Part shown: positions 9,678 through 18,409 of the stretch, one piece after another | How the letters are laid out: the number at the start of each line of letters is the position of its first letter | Position numbering within the stretch: the first letter of the stretch is position 1 | Origin: Gammaproteobacteria bacterium | GTDB taxonomy: Bacteria > Pseudomonadota > Gammaproteobacteria > Pseudomonadales > Pseudomonadaceae | Direction: 5' to 3' | Assembly: GCA_018826895.1 (NCBI GenBank) | Contig: JAHJYA010000021.1 | Span: 1 to 63,550 of the forward strand | Length of the DNA stretch: 63,550 nucleotides | Program-made: the position numbers and the translations under genes | The notes under the pieces: model-generated | Told to the model about the DNA's origin: nothing | What the model saw: the letters and a program-made list of their open reading frames with translations, nothing else | The model's database searches: none

Positions 9678-10159
9678 GGCGCCGTCCGGCAACCGGCGCA
9701 CAGGCCGACCACTTCTACAGTCTGCCCTTCGACGCTGAAACCGACCTGCCCTGCACTGGCGACAATGGCGTCACTGATGATGGGCTGCTCCAGTTCGATG
9801 GCCGCGTGGCAGGCGCGGCAAATCAGGAACTGACCCTGGTGGGCATGCTCCGGGTGGCTGCAGCCGACGAAGGCGTTCAGCGAGGCGATGCGGTGCACCA
9901 GGCCGTTTTCCAGGAGGAAATCCAGCGCCCGGTAAACGGTAGGCGGTGCGGCGCGGCGGCCGTCTGCTTCGCTGAGTACGGCGAGAATGTCGTAGGCGCC
10001 CAGGGGCTTGTGGCTTTGCCAGACCAGCTCCAGCACGCGCTTGCGCAACGCGGTCAGGCGCAGGCCCTGGCGAGTGCAGATGGACTCGGCTTCGGCCAGC
10101 GCATGGTGGACGCAGCGTGAGTGGTCGTGAGGGCGCGAGGCCAGGGGAGTCTGAGTCAT
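9674..10159 (-). CDS. zur: Zinc uptake regulator Zur (Np20, Fur family)
   Basis: Fur-family repressor of 161 aa that binds DNA when loaded with zinc and shuts off zinc uptake. The winged-helix part ([13 protein letters not shown]...GAYDILAVL...[20 protein letters not shown]) is followed by the dimerisation and metal-binding part. Metal ligands visible include the CxxC pairs CRAC and CAGC and the [10 protein letters not shown] stretch. It is the first gene of zur-znuC-znuB and is transcribed away from znuA, so both transcripts can be controlled from the short intergenic region. Confidence 0.94.
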   Translation of the reverse strand: MTQTPLASRPHDHSRCVHHALAEAESICTRQGLRLTALRKRVLELVWQSHKPLGAYDILAVLSEADGRRAAPPTVYRALDFLLENGLVHRIASLNAFVGCSHPEHAHQGQFLICRACHAAIELEQPIISDAIVASAGQVGFSVEGQTVEVVGLCAGCRTAP

Positions 10160-10185
10160 GGGCGGCGACGGTTCAGGTAAGAGAC

Positions 10186-10198
10186 GTTATTATATTAC
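10186..10198. promoter_or_regulatory. Candidate Zur box between zur and znuA
   Basis: GTTATTATATTAC matches 11 of 13 positions of the core GTTATAWTATAAC used by gamma-proteobacterial Zur. It lies in the 67-bp gap between the divergent zur and znuA genes, where one operator could repress both. The match is by eye against the remembered consensus. Confidence 0.65.
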
Positions 10199-10226
10199 CC
10201 GTTCCTGCCACCCGTGAGGGGTTACC

Positions 10227-11210
10227 GTGTCGCGTCTTTTCTCCACCCTGGGCCTCGCCTGCCTGACTTTAATCCTGAGTACCGCTGTCCGTGCCGAGGT
10301 ACAGGTGCTGACCAGCATCAAGCCGCTGCAGCTGATCGCCGCGGCCGTGCAGGACGGCGTCGGCACGCCCGAGGTACTGCTGCCGCCCGGCGCCTCGCCG
10401 CACCACTACGCCCTGCGCCCGTCCGACGTCCGGCGCGTGCGCGAGGCCACGCTCCTGTATTGGGTCGGCCCGGATCTGGAAAGTTTTCTACCCCGGGTGT
10501 TGAGCGGCCGTGAGCTGCCCAGCGTGGCGGTGCAGGACCTGCCCGGCATGACCTTGCGCCATTTTGGCGAAGGCGAGGCGGCGCATGAGCATGGCCACGA
10601 CGAGCACGAACACGAACACGAACACGGCGAACATGCGCATGCCGACGCCAGCGATGACGTGCTCAAGCATGATCACGACCACCGCCCCGGCACGCTGGAT
10701 GCCCACCTCTGGCTGCTGCCGGCCAACGCCCGTGTGATTGCCGCGCGCATGGCGGCAGACCTGGCCCTGGCCGACCCGGCCAATGCCGCGCGTTACCAGA
10801 CCAACTTCGCGTCCTTCGAGCAGCGTCTGGCAGCGTTGGACGCGCGCCTCAAGCCGCAGTTGCAAGGCCTGGCTGGCAAACCCTACTTCGTCTTCCACGA
10901 GGCCTATGACTACTTCGAGGCCGCGTATGGCCTCAAGCATGCCGGCGTGTTCAGCGTATTGGGTGAAGTGCAGCCGGGTGCCCAGCACGTCGCGGCGATG
11001 CGCGAGCGCCTGCAGGCGGCCGGCCCGACGTGTGTGTTCAGCGAGCCGCCGATGCGCCCACGCCTGGCCCAGACCCTCACCGCGGGCTTGCCGGTGACCC
11101 TGGCCGAGCTGGACGCCATGGGCGCTGAGCTGCCGGCGGACGCCCGCGGCTACGAGCGCCTGCTGAGTAATCTGGGGGATGAGCTGGTCAGCTGCCTGGG
11201 CGCGCTTTAA
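10227..11210 (+). CDS. znuA: Zinc-binding protein ZnuA
   Basis: Periplasmic zinc receptor of ZnuABC (cluster A-I binding protein), 327 aa, starting at GTG 10227 after GAGGGG. A signal peptide is cleaved after AVRA. The first ligand His lies in GASPHHYALRPSD, and the acidic/His-rich loop (HEHGHDEHEHEHEHGEHAHAD, then KHDHDH) at about residues 118-155 is typical of zinc rather than manganese receptors. Further ligand regions are DAHLWLLPANA and FHEAYDYFEAAYGL. Transcribed divergently from zur. Confidence 0.95.
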   Translation: MSRLFSTLGLACLTLILSTAVRAEVQVLTSIKPLQLIAAAVQDGVGTPEVLLPPGASPHHYALRPSDVRRVREATLLYWVGPDLESFLPRVLSGRELPSVAVQDLPGMTLRHFGEGEAAHEHGHDEHEHEHEHGEHAHADASDDVLKHDHDHRPGTLDAHLWLLPANARVIAARMAADLALADPANAARYQTNFASFEQRLAALDARLKPQLQGLAGKPYFVFHEAYDYFEAAYGLKHAGVFSVLGEVQPGAQHVAAMRERLQAAGPTCVFSEPPMRPRLAQTLTAGLPVTLAELDAMGAELPADARGYERLLSNLGDELVSCLGAL

Positions 11211-11227
11211 CGATCAATTGCTGATCG

Positions 11228-11250
11228 CTAGGCGCCCTCTTCGCGCCTAG
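11228..11250. terminator. Hairpin between convergent znuA and thrB
   Basis: CTAGGCGC pairs perfectly with GCGCCTAG around a seven-base loop; the minus-strand arm includes the thrB stop codon. There is no clear T-run, so it may be a weak terminator or a 3'-end stabiliser. Confidence 0.5.
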
Positions 11251-12197
11251 AACGCAAACGGCAGCGGCAGCTCGACCTGCTGGCGCTGCGCGAGGCGGCG
11301 CTGGAACTCGGCTGGGTCGTGGATCAGCACTTCCTGGCCGGCAAAGGCTTCGGCGGCAATCAGGCGTGACAGCCAGAAGCGCACGCAGGCGACACGCAGC
11401 AGGCACGGCCACAGTTCAGCCTCATGGGCGGTAAAGGGACGCAGGCTGGCATAGGCGCCGAGCAGGGTGCGCGCGCGGTGGCCATCCAGGCTGCCATCCG
11501 GGCGTGAACACCAGTCATTCAGGGCAATAGCCAGGTCGTAGAGCATCGGGCCGGAGCAGGCGTTGTAGAAGTCGATCACCCCGGCCAGCTCGGCACCGTC
11601 GAACAGCACGTTGTCGCGGAACAGGTCGGCATGCAGGTTGGCCCGGGGCAGCGCCTGGATTGCCGCGCCGTGGCGCTCGATCTCGCTCAGGGCGGCGTCC
11701 AGCAAGGCGCGCGCGTCGGGCGCCAGGTGCTCGCGCAGGCGTGGCCCTTGCTCAAGCATCCAGGCCAGGCCACGGTCGCTCTTGCGCTCGATTGGCTGCT
11801 CGCGGGTGGCCAGGTGAATGCGCGCCAGCAGCGTGCCGACGGCCTGGCTGTGGTGGGCGTTGGCCTCGCTGACGTGCTTGCCGGCCAGGCGCGGTTGCAG
11901 CAACGCCGGCTTGCCGGCCAGGCTGCGCAACGCCTCGTCAGTCTCGGTGCGCAGGGCGTAGGGCACCGGCAGACCTGCGTCATGCAGCACGTCGAGCAGC
12001 TCGATAAAGAACGGCAGATCGGCGCTGGGGCCGCGCTCGATCAGGGTGAGGACGAACTCACCGCGCTCCAGGCTGATAAAGAAATTGCTGTTCTCACTGC
12101 CCGCGGCAATGCCCTGGAAGTCGCGCAGGCGACCGAGCCCGTAGGGCGCCAGAAAGTCTTCGAGCGCAGGACGCTCCAGGGGAGTGAATACCGACAT
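11247..12197 (-). CDS. thrB: Homoserine kinase ThrB (APH-like family)
   Basis: Phosphorylates homoserine in threonine synthesis. This is the 316-aa aminoglycoside-phosphotransferase-fold enzyme used by Pseudomonas, not the GHMP kinase of E. coli. The N-terminus MSVFTPLERPALEDFLAPYGLG is typical, the catalytic loop is HADLFRDNVLFDG and the metal site GVIDFYNACSGPMLYDLA. It follows the DUF2782 gene by 35 bp on the same strand, as PA5495 follows PA5494 in PAO1. Confidence 0.93.
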   Translation of the reverse strand: MSVFTPLERPALEDFLAPYGLGRLRDFQGIAAGSENSNFFISLERGEFVLTLIERGPSADLPFFIELLDVLHDAGLPVPYALRTETDEALRSLAGKPALLQPRLAGKHVSEANAHHSQAVGTLLARIHLATREQPIERKSDRGLAWMLEQGPRLREHLAPDARALLDAALSEIERHGAAIQALPRANLHADLFRDNVLFDGAELAGVIDFYNACSGPMLYDLAIALNDWCSRPDGSLDGHRARTLLGAYASLRPFTAHEAELWPCLLRVACVRFWLSRLIAAEAFAGQEVLIHDPAEFQRRLAQRQQVELPLPFAF

Positions 12198-12232
12198 TGC
12201 AGAATTGCCTTATTGCCTGTGAAGGAATGGAG

Positions 12233-12517
12233 TTACCAGCTGAAGATTTCCCAGGCGGGGATCAGCATGTCGGGCTGGTCCGAGCGCACGAAGTTGCCGT
12301 CGCTGCCGTCGGCGCGCACCAGGAAGTAGGGTTTGCCGCCTTTGGGAATTACCTTGATCGCATAGAGGAAGCCGTTGACCCGGTATTCCTGAATGGTGCG
12401 GTCGCCGTCCTGGCGGATAGTTACATCCGGCTCGCCGGAGGGTGCGACATCGGCCAGGGCGGTGCCCGCCAGGGAAACAAACAGACCGACCAGCAGCAAG
12501 CGAGAAAGTGTGCGCAT
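12233..12517 (-). CDS. DUF2782 small exported protein
   Basis: A 94-aa protein with a cleavable signal peptide (MRTLSRLLLVGLFVSLAGTALA) and a compact body with the DUF2782 pattern: PDVTIRQDGDRTIQEYRVNGFLYAIKVIPKGGKPYFLVRADG. Function unknown. It is conserved upstream of thrB in pseudomonads and is divergent from polA. It probably shares a transcript with thrB. Confidence 0.88.
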   Translation of the reverse strand: MRTLSRLLLVGLFVSLAGTALADVAPSGEPDVTIRQDGDRTIQEYRVNGFLYAIKVIPKGGKPYFLVRADGSDGNFVRSDQPDMLIPAWEIFSW

Positions 12518-12679
12518 GATAATCTTGTCCCCTGAATTCCAATGGTGTCGGCATTCTACCGCCGGCCCTGCGTAAAAGCTTGATCCCGCTCAAGCGCGTC
12601 GCTCATGCGCGCGCCTCGACAGGTTTACCGCTTGCCCTGCGTTGCGGGCGAGCGTCGTCGCATTCTAAGGAAACCGCTT

Positions 12680-15502
12680 ATGACAGGCTCTGCCGCCCCC
12701 CTCGTTCTGGTTGACGGTTCGTCTTACCTGTACCGCGCCTTCCATGCCCTGCCGCCGCTGACCACCTCCAAGGGTATGCCCACAGGTGCGGTCAAGGGCG
12801 TGCTGAACATGCTCAAGAGCCTGCGCAAGCAGTACCCCGATAGCCCCTTTGCGGTGGTCTTCGACGCCAAAGGTGGCACCTTCCGTGACGAGATGTTTGC
12901 CGAGTACAAGGCCAACCGCCCGTCCATGCCTGACGATCTGCGCGTACAGGTCGAGCCGTTGCATGCCAGCGTCCGCGCCCAAGGGTTTCCCCTGCTCTGC
13001 GTGGACAATGTCGAGGCGGACGACGTCATCGGCACCCTGGCGCGCCACTGTGCCGGCCAGGGCCGCGACGTGGTGATCTCGACCGGCGACAAGGACATGG
13101 CGCAGCTGGTGTGCCAGCACGTTACGCTGGTCAACACCATGACGGGAAGCGTCTACGACATCGATGGCGTGAAAGCGAAATTCGGCGTCGGTCCTGAGCT
13201 GATCATCGATTACCTGGCGCTGATGGGCGACAAGGTCGACAACATTCCCGGCGTGCCGGGCGTGGGCGAAAAGACTGCCCTGGGCCTGCTGGTCGGTGTC
13301 GGTGGCGGCCTGGATGTGCTCTACGCCAACCTCGACAAAGTACCGGAGTTGCCGATTCGCGGGGCCAAGACCCTGCCCGCCAAGTTGCTCGAACACCGAG
13401 ACATGGCCTACCTGTCCTACGCCCTGGCGACCATCAAGCTCGACGTGCCGCTGAACCTGGAGATCGACGCGCTGCACCCCGGCGAGGCCGATGTACCGGC
13501 GCTGCTCGAGCTGTACGACGAGCTGGAATTCAAGAGCTGGCGCGAGGAGCTGCTGCGCCAGCACAAAGGCGCCGTGGCCAAGCCCGCGGCGGCGCCGGTT
13601 GTCGCCGCGGCCGACGATCTGTTCAGCCTCACCGCCAGCGCCTCGGCGCCGGTGGTCGAGGAGGCCATCAGCGCGCCGTCTCCCGCGGGCGACTACCAGA
13701 CCCTGCTCGACCAGGCGGCCTTCGATACCTGGCTGGGCAAACTGCAGGCCGCCGAACTGATCGCCTTCGACACCGAGACCACTGGCCTCGACGCCCAGCG
13801 CGCGCAGTTGGTTGGCCTGTCGTTCGCGGTCAAGGCGGGTGAAGCGGCCTACATTCCCCTGGCGCATTCCTATATGGGCGTGCCGGTACAACTGGACCGC
13901 GACGCCGTGCTCGGCGCGCTCAAGCCGATTCTCGAAGACCCGCACAAGGCCAAGGTCGGCCAGCACGCCAAGTACGACATCAATATCCTGGCCAACGCCG
14001 CCCTGCCCATCCAGGTGCAGGGCGTGGCGTTCGATACCATGCTCGAATCCTACGTGCTCGACTCCACCGCCACGCGCCATGACATGGACAGCCTGGCGCT
14101 CAAGTACCTCGACCACAGCACCATCCGCTTCGAGGACATTGCCGGCAAGGGCGCCAAGCAGCTGACCTTCGACCAGATCCCGCTGGAGCAGGCCGGTCCC
14201 TACGCCGCCGAAGACGCCGATGTGACCCTGCAGTTGCACCAGCACCTGTGGGCCAAGCTGGAAGCCGAGCCGAGCCTGGCCAAGGTCCTGCGCGAGATCG
14301 AGATCCCACTGGTGCCGGTGCTGGCGCGTATCGAGCGCCAGGGTGCGCTGGTCGATGCCAAGTTGCTCGGCGAGCACAGCATCGAGCTGGGCGAGAAACT
14401 GGTCGAGCTGGAGCGCCAGGCGTTCGCCATCGCTGGCGAGGAGTTCAACCTCGGTTCGCCCAAGCAGCTCGGGGTGATCCTTTACGAGAAACTCGGTCTG
14501 CCGGTGATCAGCAAGACCGCCAAGGGCCAGGCCTCGACCGCCGAAGCGGTGCTTGCCGAACTGGCCGAACAGGATTACGAGCTGCCCAAGGTGCTGATGC
14601 AGTACCGCAGCCTGAGCAAGTTGAAAAGTACTTATACCGACCGCCTGCCGGAGCAGATCAACCCGCGCACCGGGCGCATCCACACCAGCTACCACCAGGC
14701 GGTTACCGCCACCGGGCGGCTGTCGTCGAGCGACCCGAACCTGCAGAACATTCCAATCCGCAGCGCCGAGGGTCGTCGTATTCGCCAGGCCTTCGTCGCG
14801 CCGGCGGGCTACAAGCTGATGGCGGCGGACTACTCGCAGATCGAGCTGCGCATCATGGCCCACCTGGCTCAGGACGAAGGCTTGCTCGACGCCTTTCGGC
14901 ATGACCTTGACGTGCACCGGGCCACCGCCGCGGAGGTGTTCGGCGTCGAGCTTGAGGCGGTCAGCAATGATCAGCGGCGCAGCGCCAAGGCAATCAACTT
15001 CGGCCTGATCTACGGCATGAGCGCCTTCGGCCTGGCCAAGCAGATCGGCGTCGACCGCAAGCAGTCACAGGCTTATATCGACCGCTACTTCGCCCGCTAC
15101 CCTGGCGTGCTCGCCTATATGGAGCGCACCCGCGAGCAGGCCGCACAGCAGGGTTACGTCGAGACCTTGTTCGGTCGGCGCCTGTACCTGCCGGAGATCA
15201 ACGCGAAGAACCCGGCGCTGCGCAAGGGCGCCGAACGCACAGCGATCAACGCGCCGATGCAGGGCACCGCGGCCGACATCATGAAACGTGCGATGGTCGC
15301 AGTGGACGACTGGCTGACCGCCTCCGGCATCGACGCCCGGGTGATTCTGCAGGTACACGACGAACTGGTGTTGGAGGTACGCGAGGACTTACTGGACAGC
15401 GTCGCCGGCAAGGTGCGCGAGCTGATGAGCGCAGCAGCCAGCCTGGATGTGCCGCTGCTGGTCGAGGTGGGGATTGGCGATAACTGGGATGAAGCTCACT
15501 GA
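12680..15502 (+). CDS. polA: DNA polymerase I
   Basis: Repair and Okazaki-maturation polymerase, 940 aa from the ATG at 12680 (after AAGGAAA); the frame is open from 12605 but the polA N-terminus is [20 protein letters not shown]. Domains in order: 5' nuclease (about 1-290, with DKDMAQLV and [10 protein letters not shown]), a linker, 3'-5' exonuclease ([11 protein letters not shown] near 365, all acidic residues visible), and the family A polymerase. Polymerase motifs A ([13 protein letters not shown]), B ([21 protein letters not shown]) and C ([10 protein letters not shown]) are intact, so proofreading and synthesis should both be active. Confidence 0.97.
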   Translation: MTGSAAPLVLVDGSSYLYRAFHALPPLTTSKGMPTGAVKGVLNMLKSLRKQYPDSPFAVVFDAKGGTFRDEMFAEYKANRPSMPDDLRVQVEPLHASVRAQGFPLLCVDNVEADDVIGTLARHCAGQGRDVVISTGDKDMAQLVCQHVTLVNTMTGSVYDIDGVKAKFGVGPELIIDYLALMGDKVDNIPGVPGVGEKTALGLLVGVGGGLDVLYANLDKVPELPIRGAKTLPAKLLEHRDMAYLSYALATIKLDVPLNLEIDALHPGEADVPALLELYDELEFKSWREELLRQHKGAVAKPAAAPVVAAADDLFSLTASASAPVVEEAISAPSPAGDYQTLLDQAAFDTWLGKLQAAELIAFDTETTGLDAQRAQLVGLSFAVKAGEAAYIPLAHSYMGVPVQLDRDAVLGALKPILEDPHKAKVGQHAKYDINILANAALPIQVQGVAFDTMLESYVLDSTATRHDMDSLALKYLDHSTIRFEDIAGKGAKQLTFDQIPLEQAGPYAAEDADVTLQLHQHLWAKLEAEPSLAKVLREIEIPLVPVLARIERQGALVDAKLLGEHSIELGEKLVELERQAFAIAGEEFNLGSPKQLGVILYEKLGLPVISKTAKGQASTAEAVLAELAEQDYELPKVLMQYRSLSKLKSTYTDRLPEQINPRTGRIHTSYHQAVTATGRLSSSDPNLQNIPIRSAEGRRIRQAFVAPAGYKLMAADYSQIELRIMAHLAQDEGLLDAFRHDLDVHRATAAEVFGVELEAVSNDQRRSAKAINFGLIYGMSAFGLAKQIGVDRKQSQAYIDRYFARYPGVLAYMERTREQAAQQGYVETLFGRRLYLPEINAKNPALRKGAERTAINAPMQGTAADIMKRAMVAVDDWLTASGIDARVILQVHDELVLEVREDLLDSVAGKVRELMSAAASLDVPLLVEVGIGDNWDEAH

Positions 15503-15569
15503 TTGTGAGCCTTAAAAGCACAAGGCTAGTTGGGAAGGATTTTTATTCCAGAAAGATTTGAGCAGCGCT

Positions 15570-15597
15570 GAACTTTGCTCGTGACGCAGTGGTCAGA
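15570..15597 (+). promoter_or_regulatory. Sigma22 (AlgU/RpoE-type) promoter of the ErsA-like sRNA
   Basis: A perfect -35 GAACTT at 15570-15575 and a -10 TCAGA at 15593-15597 are separated by 17 bp. This matches the AlgU consensus GAACTT-N16/17-TCtgA. It places the start of transcription near 15604-15606, at the expected 5' end of the sRNA. In P. aeruginosa ersA is known to depend on AlgU. Confidence 0.8.
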
Positions 15598-15604
15598 GTT
15601 TACG

Positions 15605-15733
15605 AATGGCCCGCAAAGCCCTTCATGCTCCTTTGTTGTGTTAAGTGTTGGCAGATATCTGAGCCCCGCCCTAGCGGTTCAGAGCTTGAACCCCGATCTT
15701 CTCCCTCCCCATATGAAGTTCGGGGTTTTTTTT
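15605..15733 (+). ncRNA. ersA: ErsA-like regulatory small RNA
   Basis: Between polA and engB, exactly where P. aeruginosa encodes ErsA (and enterobacteria encode Spot 42), a roughly 129-nt transcript is predicted. It starts just after an AlgU promoter and ends at a strong terminator: CCCCGATCTTC (15691-15701) pairs with GAAGTTCGGGG (15715-15725), followed by eight T. The terminator loop is C/U-rich (CTCCCTCCCC), the type of seed by which ErsA pairs with G-rich ribosome-binding regions through Hfq. Known ErsA targets include algC and oprD. The 5' end is inferred from the promoter. Confidence 0.8.
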
Positions 15734-15747
15734 GCCTGCAGGAAAGT

Positions 15748-15769
15748 CGCCGGCCTTGTGTGGCCGGCG
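15748..15769. terminator. Hairpin at the engB 3' end
   Basis: CGCCGGCC pairs perfectly with GGCCGGCG around TTGTGT. It lies between the sRNA terminator and the engB stop codon on the opposite strand. There is no T-run on the minus strand, so it is at best a weak engB terminator or a processing barrier. Confidence 0.45.
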
Positions 15770-15775
15770 CATCCA

Positions 15776-16420
15776 TCAAGCCTCGCTGTCGTCTACCGCT
15801 TCCGGCAGCAGGTGCAGCCATTCGGCCAAGACCATTTGTGCTTCTTCGATGCCCATGCGCTTGGGCGCGGAAAACAGCTGAATGCTCACCCGGTCACCCC
15901 AGCCCTTGTGAATCTCCTGTTGCACCTTGAGCAGTGCGTTCTTCGCAGCGCCAAAGGCCAGCTTGTCGGCCTTGGTCAACAGGATGTGCATGGGCATCTC
16001 GCTGGCCGCCGACCAGTCGAGCATCATCTGGTCGAACTCGGTCAACGGGTGGCGGATGTCCATCATCAGGATCAACCCGCGCAGGCTTTCGCGGCTGCCG
16101 AGGTAGGCTTCCAGGTGTTTCTGCCAGTGCAGCTTGAGCGGGATCGGCACCTTGGCGTAGCCGTAACCCGGCAGGTCAACCAGGCGGCGTTCGTCATCAA
16201 GGCGGAAGAAGTTCAGCAACTGGGTGCGGCCCGGGGTTTTCGAGGTGCGCGCCAGGCTGGCGTGGGTCAGGGTATTGAGTGCGCTGGACTTGCCGGCATT
16301 GGAGCGGCCGGCGAAGGCGACCTCATGACCGATGTCGTCGGGGCATTGGTCGACCTTGGCGGCGCTGATCTGGAAGGTGGCTTGCTGGCACAGGCCAATG
16401 ACGGGGTTCTTTACTTGCAT
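15776..16420 (-). CDS. engB: Ribosome-biogenesis GTPase EngB (YihA/YsxC)
   Basis: Essential GTPase in large-subunit assembly, 214 aa from the ATG at 16420 ([19 protein letters not shown]). The longer open frame upstream has no family character. G-motifs: G1 GRSNAGKS, G2 region KTPGRTQ, G3 [11 protein letters not shown]4 TKAD. Transcribed towards the sRNA terminator and divergently from the cytochrome genes. Confidence 0.94.
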   Translation of the reverse strand: MQVKNPVIGLCQQATFQISAAKVDQCPDDIGHEVAFAGRSNAGKSSALNTLTHASLARTSKTPGRTQLLNFFRLDDERRLVDLPGYGYAKVPIPLKLHWQKHLEAYLGSRESLRGLILMMDIRHPLTEFDQMMLDWSAASEMPMHILLTKADKLAFGAAKNALLKVQQEIHKGWGDRVSIQLFSAPKRMGIEEAQMVLAEWLHLLPEAVDDSEA

Positions 16421-16522
16421 CAGGGTATCCGGTGAGGGCGGGCGTAGGGAACGAAGGCGCATGGCCCTTGCGACATAAGCGCGCAGCCTGCACGAGCTGT
16501 GGGAGCGCGGCAAGCGGCGTCG

Positions 16523-16551
16523 TTTCCGTTTCAGTGCCGCCAGTATATAAT
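16523..16551 (+). promoter_or_regulatory. Candidate sigma70 promoter of the cytochrome c genes
   Basis: A perfect TATAAT at 16546-16551 has a weak -35 (TTTCCG at 16523-16528) at 17-bp spacing. It points at the cytochrome gene starting at 16664 and would give a leader of about 105 nt. Confidence 0.5.
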
Positions 16552-16663
16552 GCCGCAGATTTTGTGTGCGCTTTGTCCTGCCTGATGGCCAAGTGTTCAC
16601 GGGAACGATTAGACCTGATGCTCGTTAGAAAGCACGACGTTCCCACCTGATGAGGTTGATCTC

Positions 16664-16954
16664 ATGAAAAAAATGCTGCTGGTTGCCGGCGTGTTGATGC
16701 TGTCGTTCAATAGCCAAGCCGCGCAAGATCCAGAAGCCGTCTACGCTCGTGCGTGTGCGGCTTGCCACAACGGACAACTGCCTATGTCACCTAAAAAAGG
16801 TGACAAGGCCGCCTGGGAGCCGCGACTGGCCAAGGGCATGGATACACTGGTGCAGAGCGTCACCAATGGCCTGAATGCCATGCCGCCACGTGGTTTGTGC
16901 ATGGATTGCACAGCCGAGGACTACAAGGCTGTCATCACGCTGATGAGCCAGTAG
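16664..16954 (+). CDS. Cytochrome c5-like monoheme protein
   Basis: Small periplasmic electron carrier of 96 aa with a signal peptide cleaved at SQAAQ. One heme site CAACH lies near residue 33 and an axial Met candidate in NAMPPRG. The pair of cysteines in GLCMDCTAEDY is the extra disulfide of cytochrome c5. It is followed 47 bp later by the diheme cytochrome c4 gene, matching PA5491-PA5490 in PAO1, so both probably feed electrons towards terminal oxidases. Confidence 0.9.
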   Translation: MKKMLLVAGVLMLSFNSQAAQDPEAVYARACAACHNGQLPMSPKKGDKAAWEPRLAKGMDTLVQSVTNGLNAMPPRGLCMDCTAEDYKAVITLMSQ

Positions 16955-17001
16955 CCCGGCCCATAACCCTTTTTCTCTCTTAGCCGTAGTTGGATTAGCT
17001 G

Positions 17002-17607
17002 ATGAACAAAGTACTCGTGAGTCTGCTGTTGACCCTGGGCATCACCGGTTTGGCCCAAGCCGCTGGTGATGCTGCCGCAGGGCAGGAAAAAGTCGTTGTC
17101 TGTGGCGCCTGCCACGGCCCTGATGGCAACAGCCCTGCACCGAACTTTCCGAAACTGGCCGGCCAGGGCGAGCGCTATCTGCTCAAGCAGCTGAACGACA
17201 TCAAGGGTGGCAACCGTGTCATCGTCGAGATGACGGGCCTGTTGGATAACCTCAGCGAGCAGGATCTGGCGGATATCGCCGCCTACTACGCCAGCCAGAA
17301 GATGAGCGTTGGCGCAGCTGACCCGGAATTGGTCAAGCGTGGTGAGGCCCTGTTCCGTGGCGGCAAACTCGAGGAAGGCATGCCTGCCTGTATCGGTTGC
17401 CACTCGCCCAATGGTGCTGGTCTGGCAGCAGCCGGCTTCCCGCACCTGGGCGGCCAGCATGCGACCTACGTGGCCAAGCAGCTGACCGACTTCCGTGAAG
17501 GCAACCGCACCAATGATGGCGACAGCATGATCATGCGCGGCATCGCGGCCAAGCTGAGCAACAAGGACATCGAAGCGCTGTCCAGCTTCATTCAGGGCCT
17601 GCACTGA
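17002..17607 (+). CDS. cc4: Diheme cytochrome c4
   Basis: Periplasmic or membrane-associated diheme carrier of 201 aa that donates electrons to cytochrome oxidases. The signal peptide ends at AQA/AGD. Two c-type domains follow, with heme motifs CGACH and CIGCH at the start of each half and Met ligands in the downstream loops (VEMTGLL-like and MIMRGIAAKLSNKDIEAL). The two halves are internal duplicates (FPKLAGQ...YLLKQL and FPHLGGQ...YVAKQL). Ends at a strong terminator. Confidence 0.93.
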   Translation: MNKVLVSLLLTLGITGLAQAAGDAAAGQEKVVVCGACHGPDGNSPAPNFPKLAGQGERYLLKQLNDIKGGNRVIVEMTGLLDNLSEQDLADIAAYYASQKMSVGAADPELVKRGEALFRGGKLEEGMPACIGCHSPNGAGLAAAGFPHLGGQHATYVAKQLTDFREGNRTNDGDSMIMRGIAAKLSNKDIEALSSFIQGLH

Positions 17608-17639
17608 GTCCTGCCAGCAAGGCGCAACGCGCTGCAAAG

Positions 17640-17666
17640 AAAAGGGTGGCCATGGCCACCCTTTTT
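17640..17666 (+). terminator. Rho-independent terminator after cytochrome c4
   Basis: AAAGGGTGGC and GCCACCCTTT form a perfect stem around CATG, followed by more T. It separates the cytochrome genes from dsbA. Confidence 0.9.
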
Positions 17667-17759
17667 CATGTTAGGTGCCCTTACAATGCGGGAACCTGAT
17701 TGGCAGCTGTTGGTCGAAAGCCCGCTGTTCGCCGTACTTCATCGTTTAGGAGTTTGTGC

Positions 17760-18389
17760 ATGCGTAACCTGATTCTCTCCGCTGTTCTCGCCGGTGCGAG
17801 CCTGTTCGGCATTGCCGCCCATGCCGCCACGATCGAAGAAGGCAAACAGTACGTCACCCTGTCCAGCCCTGTTCCGGTCTCCGTGCCCGGCAAGATCGAA
17901 GTGGTGGAGCTGTTCTGGTATGGCTGCCCGCACTGCTACCAGTTCGAGCCGACGCTCAATCCCTGGGTCGAGAAACTGCCCGATGACGTGAATTTCGTGC
18001 GCGTCCCGGCGCTGTTCGGCGGCGCCTGGAACATGCACGGTCAGCTGTACATCACTCTGGACACCATGAAGGTCGAGCAGCAGGTGCATGACGCCGTGTT
18101 CCGTGCCATTCACCAGGAAGGCAAGAAACTGGCCGGCCCCGAAGAAATGGCCAGCTTTGTCGCGACCCAGGGTATCGACAGGGACGCTTTCCTCAAGACC
18201 TTCAATTCCTTTGCCGTGAAAGGCCGTATGGAGAAGGCCAAGAAACTGGCGATGGCTTACCAGATTACCGGCGTCCCGGTGCTGATCGTCAATGGCAAGT
18301 ATCGCTTCGACATCGGCAGCTCCGGTGGCCCAGAGCAGGCTCTGCAGGTAGCAGACCAGCTGATCGCCAAGGAACGCGCGGCGCAGTAA
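17760..18389 (+). CDS. dsbA: Thiol:disulfide interchange protein DsbA
   Basis: Periplasmic disulfide-forming oxidase, 209 aa. The ATG at 17760 follows TAGGAG, and the signal peptide ends at AAHA/ATIEEG. The active site CPHC lies in VELFWYGCPHCYQFEP and the cis-proline loop in ITGVPVLIVNGKY, both intact. It precedes the EEP-family gene and dgcP, the conserved Pseudomonas arrangement. Many envelope proteins encoded nearby (cytochrome c5, Ivy) depend on disulfides. Confidence 0.94.
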   Translation: MRNLILSAVLAGASLFGIAAHAATIEEGKQYVTLSSPVPVSVPGKIEVVELFWYGCPHCYQFEPTLNPWVEKLPDDVNFVRVPALFGGAWNMHGQLYITLDTMKVEQQVHDAVFRAIHQEGKKLAGPEEMASFVATQGIDRDAFLKTFNSFAVKGRMEKAKKLAMAYQITGVPVLIVNGKYRFDIGSSGGPEQALQVADQLIAKERAAQ

Positions 18390-18409
18390 GGCGACGCGAG
18401 CGCTCGCGC

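Noticed and set aside
12665..14917. Long open frame (750 codons) antisense to polA, and similar ones antisense to the hybrid kinase (25834-28227), recC (47356-49839), recB (50880-52469) and recD (53888-55258).
   Set aside because: High third-position GC in the true genes leaves the opposite strand free of stops. The translations are Gln/Arg/His-rich, lack domains and have no ribosome-binding sites.
16496..16520. REP element at GCTGTGGGAGCGCGGC upstream of the cytochrome gene.
   Set aside because: Only one half with a partial match; no inverted partner within 100 bp.
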